Shown here: positions 1-6,407 of the stretch, piece by piece | Layout: every line of letters starts with the position of its first letter | Position numbering within the stretch: position 1 is the first letter of the stretch | From: Desulfobacterales bacterium | GTDB taxonomy: Bacteria; Desulfobacterota; Desulfobacteria; Desulfobacterales; UBA2174_A | NCBI GenBank assembly: GCA_025454075.1 | Contig: JALOPD010000056.1 | Coordinates: forward strand, 1-16,823 | Reading direction: 5' to 3' | Length of the DNA stretch: 16,823 bases | The notes under the pieces: generated by a model | The model's database searches: none | Told to the model about the DNA's origin: nothing | What the model saw: only the letters and a program-made list of their open reading frames with translations | Position numbers and translations under genes: made by a program

Positions 1-1343
1 TCTGCCCGGCCTTCTGCGAGCAGCGCTGCCGCCGGGGCGACATCGACACGCCGGTCGGCATCCGCGCCATCAAGCGCTTCATGGCCGACCACGAGACGGC
101 CGCCCCCTGGCACCCCGTGCGGCCGCAGGCGGCCAAGGCCGAAAAAGTGGCCGTGATCGGATCGGGCCCGGCCGGGCTCACCGCCGCCCTGCGCCTGGCG
201 CAAACCGGCTACGGGGTGACGGTCTTCGAGTCCCTGCCGGTGCCGGGAGGGATGATGGCGGTGGGCATCCCGGAATACCGCCTGCCGCGGGACGTCCTCC
301 ACCAGGAGATCGACCACATCCGCCGGGCCGGGGTGGAGATCGTCTGCAACCGCGGCCTGGGCCGGGACTTCATCATCGACGACCTCCTGGACCGTGAAGG
401 GTTCAAGGCCGTGGTGCTGGCCATCGGCGCTCACCGAAGCCTGCGCCTGGGCATCCCCGGCGAGGACCGCGCCGGGGTCGTCAACGGCATCGACCTGCTG
501 CGGGAGGTCGCCCTCGGAAACCCCCCCGAGGTCAAGGGCAAGCGCGTGGCGGTGGTCGGCGGCGGCAACGTGGCCGTCGATGCCGCCCGCACGGCCTGGC
601 GGCTGGGGGCCTCCGAAGTGCACATCGTCTACCGCCGCACCCGCGCCGACATGCCGGCCTACCCGGAAGAGATCGAGGCCGCGGAGCATGAAGGCGTCCT
701 CATCCACTACCTGAGCGCCCCGGTCCGGGTGCTCGGCCCGGCCAAGGTCACCGCGCTCGAAATTCAGCAGCAGAAGCTGACGGAATTCGACGCCAGCGGC
801 CGCCGGCGCCCCGTGCCGATCGAGGGCGCGGTGCAGGTCCTGCCCGTGGACGTCGTCGTCCCGGCCGTCGGCCAGGAGCCGGACAAGCAGTGCGTGCTGA
901 ACGCCGGCCTGGAAACCAACCGCAACTCGACCCTCAAGGTGGGCCCCTCGCTCGCCACGACGCGGCCGGCGGTTTTTGCCGCCGGCGATGCCGTGAGCGG
1001 GCCGGCCTCGGTGATCGAGGCCGTGGCCCACGGCAACCGCGTGGCCAGGGAGGTCGACCTCTTCCTGCGGACCGGCGATCGCGCCAAGGTGGACATCCCG
1101 CTCGAGACGCACCTGCCGCCGCTGACCTGGGACATGGAGCGGTACAGCGACACCCCGCGCGTGAAACCGGCGGAACTCCCGGTCGAGGGCCGCCGCAGTT
1201 TTAAAGAAGTGGAGCTCCCCTTCGCCGAGGCGGAGATTCGCACCGAATGCCGACGCTGCCTGCGGTGCGACCTGGAATGGGCCAGTCAGGTCGCAGCGGC
1301 GGCACCGCCAACGGCTGCGGTGGATGCTCAGACGGCATTGTGA
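1..1343 (+). CDS. GltD-like FAD/NAD(P)H oxidoreductase (5' end outside window)
   Basis: The frame is open from the left edge (first full codon at 3) and the true start lies upstream. An ATG at 81 exists but cuts off a conserved segment, so it is not the start. Visible codons give C-x3-C-x3-C (CPAFCEQRC), the Fe-S ligand motif of glutamate synthase small subunit relatives (GltD, NfnB). Next come an FAD-binding GSGPAG loop (near residues 53-58 counted from the first visible Cys), a second Rossmann loop GGGNVAVDAART and YRRTRADMP, a pattern typical of NADPH-binding GltD relatives. The late FAD motif is AAGDAVSGPASV, and the C-terminus has a Cys cluster, ECRRCLRCD. Family role: moving electrons between NAD(P)H, FAD and Fe-S clusters. 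No glutamate synthase large subunit is present. Immediate linkage to hox genes suggests it is the pyridine-nucleotide arm of the hydrogenase or a bifurcation partner, which is inference. It may be fused upstream to a NuoF-like domain, which cannot be seen here. Confidence 0.9.
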   Translation, partial: CPAFCEQRCRRGDIDTPVGIRAIKRFMADHETAAPWHPVRPQAAKAEKVAVIGSGPAGLTAALRLAQTGYGVTVFESLPVPGGMMAVGIPEYRLPRDVLHQEIDHIRRAGVEIVCNRGLGRDFIIDDLLDREGFKAVVLAIGAHRSLRLGIPGEDRAGVVNGIDLLREVALGNPPEVKGKRVAVVGGGNVAVDAARTAWRLGASEVHIVYRRTRADMPAYPEEIEAAEHEGVLIHYLSAPVRVLGPAKVTALEIQQQKLTEFDASGRRRPVPIEGAVQVLPVDVVVPAVGQEPDKQCVLNAGLETNRNSTLKVGPSLATTRPAVFAAGDAVSGPASVIEAVAHGNRVAREVDLFLRTGDRAKVDIPLETHLPPLTWDMERYSDTPRVKPAELPVEGRRSFKEVELPFAEAEIRTECRRCLRCDLEWASQVAAAAPPTAAVDAQTAL

Positions 1344-1449
1344 AAGTTTTAGGTTCCAAGTTCTAAGTTTTAAGTGAGGGAATTCTGTCCATCCAAATGA
1401 AGACTGGATTACATCCTCCGCTTAAAACTTAACACGTAAAACGTAATAC
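1344..1449. repeat. AT-rich inverted repeat element, copy 1 (GltD-like/hoxU spacer)
   Basis: This AT-rich block begins one base after the upstream stop codon, in otherwise GC-rich DNA. The left part carries AAGTTTTAGGTT (1344-1355) and TAAGTTTTAAG (1364-1374). The right part has the exact reverse complement CTTAAAACTTA (1421-1431) within a 20-base segment, 1420-1439. That segment recurs exactly at 3956-3975, and the 12-mer at 1344 recurs at 3887-3898. The centre (about 1381-1415) is unrelated to the other copy. No reading frame or transposase is present. It is probably a dispersed non-coding repeat; folding as RNA is possible, but there is no terminal T run to call it a terminator. Confidence 0.7.
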
Positions 1450-1523
1450 CCAACAAACGGTCTCCTATAAACAAACCCGGCTCGGTTCGAAAATACCGGC
1501 CCGACGAGGCAGCGGAGGCAAGC

Positions 1524-3296
1524 ATGAGCGCGGTATTTATCTCGATCAACGGACAGAAGGTTTCCGCCCGGGCGGGCTGGACCATCCTGCGGGCGGCCCA
1601 GGCCGCCGGCATCGACATCCCCACGCTCTGCCACCACCCGGCCCTGGCACCGATCGGCGCCTGCCGGGTGTGCCTGGTGGAGGTCGCCGGGCAGCGCACG
1701 CTGCAGCCGGCCTGCACCTTTCCGGTGGCCGACCGCATGGAGATCCAGACCGAATCGCCGAAGGTGGTCAGCGCCCGCAAGTTCGTGCTGGAGCTGCTCT
1801 TTTCGGAGCGCAACCACTTCTGCATGGCCTGCGAGATGAGCGGCGGCTGCGAGCTGCAGAGTTTGGGCTACCGCTACGGCCTGGACCACTGGATGTATCC
1901 GACCTACACGCAACGGTTCCCCCTGGACGCCTCGCCGCCGCATCACCTCATGGACCACAACCGCTGCGTGCTCTGCCGGCGCTGCGTGCGGGCCTGCGCG
2001 GAGCTGGCGGCCAACCACACCCTGGACCTCCGCCAGCGGGGCGCCCACACCCTGCTGTGCGCCGACATGGACGTGCCCCTGGGGGAATCCAGCTGCACGA
2101 GCTGCGGCACCTGCGTCAACGTCTGCCCGACCGGGGCGCTGATCGACAAGCGCAGCGCCTTCATGGCCGCGCCCAACCAAGTGGAACGGGTCGCCACCAT
2201 CTGCACCCAGTGCAGCCTCGGCTGCGGGGTCGGCGTGGTTGTGCACCGCGGGCACGTGCTGCGCCTGGAGAGCCTGTGGGACGGCCCGGTCAGCGGCGGG
2301 CTGCTGTGCAAGCGCGGACGCTTCGAGGCCCTGGCGGACTGCCGGCCGCGCATCCTCGAACCGCTGCTGAGGGAAAAAGGCCGGATGGTACCCGTCGGCT
2401 GGGAAAAAGCGCTGGCGGAGGCGGCGCGGCGCGTGGGCCGGGAGAATGCCGCCTCTCTGGGCGTCTTCACCACCACCCGGCTGACCAACGAGGCCCTGGG
2501 GCTGCTGAACCGGATTTTCATCCAGCGCCTCAAGGCGGGTCAGCGCGGCATGGGCAACGGTTTGGTCCCGGCCGTCCCCGGCGCAGCGTGCGCCAAGATG
2601 GCCGACGTGTTGGAGAGCGACCTGGTCCTGGTGGTGGGGGCCGACCCGGCCCGCGAGCAGCCCGTGGCGTCGTTTTTCATCAAGCGCGCCGTCGACAAGG
2701 GCGCGCGCCTGGTCACGGTCGAGCGCGAGGCCTCCGACCTCTCCTTTTTCGCCGACGCCCGCTTCGTCCCCGAGGAGATGGGCATTGCGGTCGACCTGGC
2801 CCAAGCGGCCGCCAAGCCCGTGGTCTTTTACGGCGCCGCCGCTCAGAAAAGAGAGATCGAGGCCCTGCGCGAGTTGCAGGTCAAGGCCGCGTTCATCCCC
2901 CTTCAGCCGGGCGTCAACACCCTCACGGCGGCGGCACTCGGGCTGAACGCCGCGATGGACCCGGCTGCCTGCCGGACGCTTTTTGTCGCCGCCGGCGATG
3001 AAAACGGGACCTTCGACACCATCGCCGCCCAGGCCGACCCCAAGGCCTTTGTGATCGTCCAGGCCTGCCACGAGTCGCCGCTGACGGCCCGGGCCGACCT
3101 GGTCCTGCCCATGGCCTCCTGGCTCGAACGCTCCGGGACGTTCACCAACACGGAGGGGACGCTGCTGCGCGCCCACGCGGTCGTTCCCCCCTCCGGACAG
3201 TCCCGGTCGGACTGGGACATCCTGGGGCGGGTGGCGGAAAAACTGGGAGTGGACGCCGGTGTCGTCAAGAAAGAAACCCCTGTCTGCAGGATCTGA
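1524..3296 (+). CDS. hoxU: HoxU/NuoG-like hydrogenase iron-sulfur subunit
   Basis: 590 aa; start ATG at 1524 with GGAGG at 1514-1518. It is the electron-wire subunit of a NAD(P)-linked [NiFe]-hydrogenase, homologous to the NuoG N-terminus. Visible cluster ligands in order: a [2Fe-2S] plant-ferredoxin fold (C36, C47, C50, C64); the NuoG-type His-Cys3 site (H98, C100, C103, C109); two [4Fe-4S] ferredoxin motifs (C148/151/154/158 and C191/194/197/201); and a further [4Fe-4S] site of the molybdopterin oxidoreductase N-terminus (C227, C230, C234, C262). Classical HoxU ends soon after the ferredoxin motifs at about 230-240 aa. Here about 330 more residues resemble a shortened molybdopterin-oxidoreductase domain (for example ADLVLPMASWLERSGTFTN near 524-542), as in NuoG. 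Catalytic use of Mo is unlikely in a protein this short. It lies 30 bases upstream of hoxY. Family assignment is firm; the choice between the names HoxU and NuoG is less so. Confidence 0.92.
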   Translation: MSAVFISINGQKVSARAGWTILRAAQAAGIDIPTLCHHPALAPIGACRVCLVEVAGQRTLQPACTFPVADRMEIQTESPKVVSARKFVLELLFSERNHFCMACEMSGGCELQSLGYRYGLDHWMYPTYTQRFPLDASPPHHLMDHNRCVLCRRCVRACAELAANHTLDLRQRGAHTLLCADMDVPLGESSCTSCGTCVNVCPTGALIDKRSAFMAAPNQVERVATICTQCSLGCGVGVVVHRGHVLRLESLWDGPVSGGLLCKRGRFEALADCRPRILEPLLREKGRMVPVGWEKALAEAARRVGRENAASLGVFTTTRLTNEALGLLNRIFIQRLKAGQRGMGNGLVPAVPGAACAKMADVLESDLVLVVGADPAREQPVASFFIKRAVDKGARLVTVEREASDLSFFADARFVPEEMGIAVDLAQAAAKPVVFYGAAAQKREIEALRELQVKAAFIPLQPGVNTLTAAALGLNAAMDPAACRTLFVAAGDENGTFDTIAAQADPKAFVIVQACHESPLTARADLVLPMASWLERSGTFTNTEGTLLRAHAVVPPSGQSRSDWDILGRVAEKLGVDAGVVKKETPVCRI

Positions 3297-3326
3297 CCCG
3301 GGCGGGCAAGCAAAGGAGAACGTGTC

Positions 3327-3872
3327 ATGCCGAAAGTACTGATCGCAACCGACTGGCTGGCCGCCTGCGCCGGCTGCCACATGTCCCTGCTCGACATGGA
3401 CGAGCGCCTGGTGGAGCTGCTGCACCACGTGACGATCACATCGAGCCCGGTGACCGACCTCAAGGTGCCGCCGGAAACCGGCGTCACGGTCGGGGTCCTG
3501 ACCGGCGCCGTCAGCAACACCCACAACGCCGAGGTCGCCAAACGTATGCGCAGCCGCTGCCAGTTTCTGGTCGCCGTGGGGGACTGCGCCACCTTCGGCG
3601 GGATCGTGGCCGCCCGCAACCTCTGCGGGACCGAGGCCGCCCTCCGGCGCGCCTACCTCGAAACCGAGAGCACGGTGGGCGGTCTCATCCCCGACTCCCC
3701 GGAGCTGGGCCGGCCGCTGGCGCTGGTCACGGGGGTGCCCGAGGTGGTGCCGGTCGACGTCTTTCTACCGGGATGCCCCCCGCGCGCCGACGACTTCTAC
3801 TTCGTGTTTTCGGAGCTCCTGGCCGGAAGGATCCCCGTGGTCCTGCCGCCGGAGCATTTACGGTATGACTGA
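3327..3872 (+). CDS. hoxY: NAD-linked [NiFe]-hydrogenase small subunit HoxY
   Basis: 181 aa; ATG at 3327 preceded by AAAGGAG at 3313-3319. It is the small subunit of a group 3 (cytoplasmic, bidirectional) [NiFe]-hydrogenase, carrying the [4Fe-4S] cluster next to the Ni-Fe site. Four Cys ligands are visible: C14 and C17 in CAGCHMS, C87 in VGDCATFGG and C150 in LPGCPPRADD. Its short length, the lack of medial and distal cluster domains and the lack of a Tat signal peptide are typical of HoxY and unlike membrane-bound uptake small subunits. It should pair with HoxH and pass electrons to HoxU. The stop codon is followed 8 bases later by an AT-rich inverted repeat that separates it from hoxH. Confidence 0.95.
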   Translation: MPKVLIATDWLAACAGCHMSLLDMDERLVELLHHVTITSSPVTDLKVPPETGVTVGVLTGAVSNTHNAEVAKRMRSRCQFLVAVGDCATFGGIVAARNLCGTEAALRRAYLETESTVGGLIPDSPELGRPLALVTGVPEVVPVDVFLPGCPPRADDFYFVFSELLAGRIPVVLPPEHLRYD

Positions 3873-3880
3873 AAAAAAAC

Positions 3881-3986
3881 CGTGTTAAGTTTTAGGTTTT
3901 AAGTTTTAAGAGAAGGCAACTATTTGACATCACCATCAATCGAGAAGATTCTCTTGCTTAAAACTTAACACGTAACACTTAAAACT
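3881..3986. repeat. AT-rich inverted repeat element, copy 2 (hoxY-hoxH spacer)
   Basis: Left arm CGTGTTAAGTTTT (3881-3893) and right arm AAAACTTAACACG (3960-3972) are perfect reverse complements of 13 bases. An inner pair, AAGAGAA (3908-3914) and TTCTCTT (3949-3955), nests inside. The right arm extends into a second degenerate word run, CGTAACACTTAAAAC. It shares 12-base (3887-3898) and 20-base (3956-3975) exact segments with the element at 1344-1449, but the centre differs. A consensus -35 hexamer TTGACA sits in the loop at 3924-3929, without a convincing -10. The likely reading is a mobile or dispersed palindromic repeat lodged between two genes of one operon. Confidence 0.75.
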
Positions 3987-4041
3987 CGTCACGAGGCACT
4001 GACTTTCATTTGGAGCCGAATGCTAAGCAGGAGAAAACGCC

Positions 4042-5469
4042 ATGGCAACGCAAAAAATAACCATCGAACCCGTAACCCGCATCGAGGGTCACGCCCGCAT
4101 CACCCTGCATCTCAACGACGGGGGCGAGGTCGAGAAATCCTACCTGCACGTGGACGAGTTCCGGGGGCTTGAAAAATTCAGCGAGGGCCGGCCCTACTTC
4201 GAGATGACGCAGCTCACCCAGCGCATCTGCGGCATCTGCCCGGTGAGCCACCACCTGGCATCGGCCAAGACCTGCGACGTCATCATGGGCGTCAAGCCCC
4301 CGCGCCCGGCCGTGCTCCTGCGGGAGCTCCTGCACATGGCCCAGTTCGTCCAGTCCCACAGCATGCACTTCTTCTACCTGGCCGGCCCGGACCTGGTGCT
4401 GGGCTTCGACGCCGACCCCGCCATCCGCAACGTCTTCGGCATCATCCAGGCCAACCCGCAGCTGGCGTTCAAGGCGGTCGGGCAGCGGCGCTTCGGGCAG
4501 CAGATCATCGAGCGGCTGGGCGGCAAGCGCGTGCACCCCAACTTCGCCGTCCCCGGCGGGGTCAACACCCCTTTGAGCGCCCGGGACCGGGACGAGATCG
4601 CCGCGGAGATCGAAACCCAGCTCGGGGTCGCCATGGAGGGCGTGGGGCTCCTGGCCGATTGGGTGGAGAAAAACCGCGACACGGCGATGCGGTTCGCCTC
4701 GTTTTCTTCCAGCTATATGGGGCTGGTCGACGAGAAAGGCGGGCTGTCCCTCTACGACGGCCAGATCCGCATTTGCGACCCCGAGGGCAAGCGCATCGAC
4801 CAGTTCAAGGCCGAGGACTACCTCCTGCACGTGGCCGAACACGTGGAGCCCTGGTCGTTTCTCAAGTTCCCCTACTACCGCAAGCTGGGGTGGCCCCAGG
4901 GCGCCTACCGCGTGGGCCCCCTGGGCCGTCTGAACGTCGTCGACCGCATCGGCACCGCCCTCGCCAACGAGGAGTTCAAGCGGTTCCGCCAGCTGGGCGC
5001 CGGCCGGCCCGTGGAGGGCTCGCTCTTCTACCACTACGCGCGTCTGATCGAGCTGATCTACGCGCTGGAGCGCATCGAGCAGCTGCTCGCCGAGCCCGAC
5101 ATCCTCTCCACCGACATTCGCGCCTACGGCCCGGCGACGCCGCAGGAGCGCGGCGTCGGCGTGATCGAGGCCCCGCGCGGAACATTGTTCCACGACTACC
5201 ACGTCGATGCCAACGGGTTGATCGCGCGGGCGAACCTCATCGTCGCCACCGGCCACAACAACTGGGCCATGAACCGCGCGGTCGAGAGCGTCGCCAAGGC
5301 CTTCGTGCACGGCCCGTCGGTGCCCGAAGGCATGCTCAACCGGGTGGAGGCCGCCGTGCGCTGCTACGACCCGTGTTTTTCCTGCTCGACGCATGCGCTG
5401 GGGAAAATGCCGCTGGAGGTGAAGGTCGTGGACAAGGCCGGGCGCCTGCTCGCCCGAGTTTTAAAGTGA
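4042..5469 (+). CDS. hoxH: NAD-linked [NiFe]-hydrogenase large subunit HoxH
   Basis: 475 aa; ATG at 4042 with AGGAG at 4029-4033. It is the catalytic subunit, which binds the Ni-Fe(CN)2CO centre and interconverts H2 with protons and electrons. The N-terminal ligand motif is RICGICPVSHH (R61, C63, C66, H70), preceded by EPVTRIEGH with the conserved Glu at 15. The C-terminal ligand motif is DPCFSCSTH, with C445 and C448. A 24-residue tail starting ALGKMPLEV follows H451; in this family the tail is removed by a dedicated endopeptidase after nickel insertion, and a candidate protease gene lies directly downstream. Both Cys pairs are intact, so the enzyme should be active. Motif style and HoxY/HoxU linkage place it in group 3, nearest 3d-type Hox enzymes, although tree placement is not possible from sequence reading alone. 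Confidence 0.96.
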   Translation: MATQKITIEPVTRIEGHARITLHLNDGGEVEKSYLHVDEFRGLEKFSEGRPYFEMTQLTQRICGICPVSHHLASAKTCDVIMGVKPPRPAVLLRELLHMAQFVQSHSMHFFYLAGPDLVLGFDADPAIRNVFGIIQANPQLAFKAVGQRRFGQQIIERLGGKRVHPNFAVPGGVNTPLSARDRDEIAAEIETQLGVAMEGVGLLADWVEKNRDTAMRFASFSSSYMGLVDEKGGLSLYDGQIRICDPEGKRIDQFKAEDYLLHVAEHVEPWSFLKFPYYRKLGWPQGAYRVGPLGRLNVVDRIGTALANEEFKRFRQLGAGRPVEGSLFYHYARLIELIYALERIEQLLAEPDILSTDIRAYGPATPQERGVGVIEAPRGTLFHDYHVDANGLIARANLIVATGHNNWAMNRAVESVAKAFVHGPSVPEGMLNRVEAAVRCYDPCFSCSTHALGKMPLEVKVVDKAGRLLARVLK

Positions 5470-5494
5470 CCTAAAGGCTTGGGAAGCAGGTTGC

Positions 5495-5507
5495 GGCGCG
5501 ATGCGCC
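5495..5507. other. short GGCGC/GCGCC hairpin after hoxH
   Basis: GGCGC, loop GAT, then GCGCC: a small perfect stem about 25 bases past the hoxH stop. No T run follows, so it is not called a terminator. It may be a pause or stability element, or chance in GC-rich DNA. Confidence 0.3.
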
Positions 5508-5533
5508 ATTCTATCGGAATAAAGGATCGTTTT

Positions 5534-5583
5534 GCGGGAGAGGCTTTCAGCCTCGATTTTCGCGGCCGGAAAGCCGCTCCCAC
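5534..5583. repeat. REP-like palindromic element
   Basis: The left arm begins GCGGGAGAGGCTTTCAGCC (from 5534) and the right arm ends GGAAAGCCGCTCCCAC (to 5583). They are imperfect reverse complements around a TTTTCG centre. The GTGGGAGCGGCTTTC style is typical of REP elements, which are mobilised in trans by RAYT (TnpA-REP) transposases in many proteobacteria. It lies between hoxH and the maturation protease and interrupts the open frame extending upstream of the protease, which argues against the earlier start at 5532. A role as an mRNA 3' stabiliser is possible. Confidence 0.7.
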
Positions 5584-5607
5584 GGAGTAAACAAAAGGGG
5601 ACTTCGT

Positions 5608-5647
5608 TAGAAGTCGGATTTCGATATTCGGATTCCGGATTTTTTCA
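5608..5647. repeat. CGGATTT-type word run upstream of protease gene
   Basis: Repeated short words occur in a row: GTCGGATTTCG, ATATTCGGATT, CCGGATTTTTT. This stretch is AT-richer than its surroundings, ends about 13 bases before the protease start and leaves no recognisable ribosome-binding site there. It resembles other word-like spacer repeats in the window but has no clear matching arm nearby. Confidence 0.4.
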
Positions 5648-5660
5648 TTGGATCCATCCT

Positions 5661-6140
5661 ATGCCGCACATGTTGATCATCGGCTACGGCAACCCCGACC
5701 GCGGGGATGACGGGGCCGCCCTGCACGTGGTCAACCGCTTGAGGCTGCGCCTCGGTCAGCCGCCGCTGACCGAGGACGGCGGCGGGCTCGGAGACCTCGG
5801 ACGGGACACCGCCGTCTTCGTCCCGCAGCTCGTGCCCGAGTTGGCCGTCGACGCCGCGGCCTATGAGAGCATCGTCATGGTGGACGCGCATGTAACCGAG
5901 GAGCTCCGGCCGGTGGTCTACCTTCGCGTGCAGCCGGAATACCAGCCGCCTACCTTGAGCCACCAGTTGTCGCCCGCCATGTTTATGTGGCTGGTGCAGG
6001 CCGCCCCCGGGAAAAACCGTTCCGCCTTTCTGGTTTCCCTCAGGGGACACTGTTTCGAGCCGCAGCGCGGCCTTTCACCGGCCACGGCGGCGCTGGTCGA
6101 CCCTGCGGCCGAAAAGGTGATGGAACTGCTGCACGCTTGA
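5661..6140 (+). CDS. hoxW: [NiFe]-hydrogenase maturation endopeptidase (HoxW/HycI/HyaD family)
   Basis: 159 aa from ATG at 5661; this start places the family's opening motif at the N-terminus (MLIIGYGNPDRGDDGAAL). The frame is open to 5532, but that part is the REP-like palindrome and word repeats, so it is not counted. Conserved elements: GNPDRGDDG (residues 10-18) with the acidic nickel-sensing position, VMVDAHV with D75, and LSHQLSP with H101. These match the Asp/Glu-Asp-His set that recognises Ni in the large-subunit precursor. A late SLRGHCFEPQRGLSP segment also fits. The enzyme would cleave the C-terminal tail of HoxH after H451. A clear Shine-Dalgarno sequence is absent; ATG at 5670 is an alternative start. 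Family assignment is strong; the hoxW symbol follows from context. Confidence 0.88.
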   Translation: MPHMLIIGYGNPDRGDDGAALHVVNRLRLRLGQPPLTEDGGGLGDLGRDTAVFVPQLVPELAVDAAAYESIVMVDAHVTEELRPVVYLRVQPEYQPPTLSHQLSPAMFMWLVQAAPGKNRSAFLVSLRGHCFEPQRGLSPATAALVDPAAEKVMELLHA

Positions 6141-6407
6141 CCCGGGCGCTTGTAGAATGTAACTGCCGGATGGTCAGGGCTGTCCACTAAAAGGTTACAC
6201 TCTCGCCGTCGTGGACAGGTTTACATTTCGACACAAAAACGCGGCGGAAGACCGGAGGCGAGCGATTACAGGCCGTTCTCGAATGCGGCCGCACGCAGGG
6301 GAGCGTCACGGCCGGATGGCATGTATTTTGAAGAGATATGGAGCCAGCCCGGCCCTCGCCGGGAATGCCGTGCAGTTTCGGACGTGAACGACCAAGGGAG
6401 GTACGCC
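6141..6407. other. spacer with possible insertion-sequence remnant
   Basis: The spacer contains TGTAAC/GTTACA-like words: GAATGTAAC (near 6155), GTCCACTAAAAGGTTACAC (6182-6200) and GTGGACAGGTTTACAT (6211-6226). The GTCCAC and GTGGAC copies are reverse complements. Next comes a frame without a start codon, 6224-6335, reading HFDTKTRRKTGGERLQAVLE and ending at TGA. It is loosely reminiscent of N-termini of small transposon accessory proteins (IS66 type). This suggests, but does not prove, the stub of a lost insertion sequence. A sigma-54-like sequence, TGGCATGTATTTTGAA, is at 6317-6332, with GA where the -12 GC is expected. Confidence 0.3.

Noticed and set aside
1422..3524. 700-codon open frame on the minus strand opposite hoxU
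   Set aside because: It is a GC-rich antisense shadow of hoxU/hoxY, with low-complexity composition and no recognisable domain; the plus strand has clear cluster ligands.
4006..5394. 462-codon minus-strand frame opposite hoxH
   Set aside because: It mirrors hoxH codons; the plus strand holds both Ni-Fe ligand motifs, so the antisense frame is an artefact of base composition.
5532..5660. N-terminal extension of the maturation protease
   Set aside because: This DNA is the REP-like palindrome and a word repeat; the family motif starts within residues 4-18 after ATG 5661.
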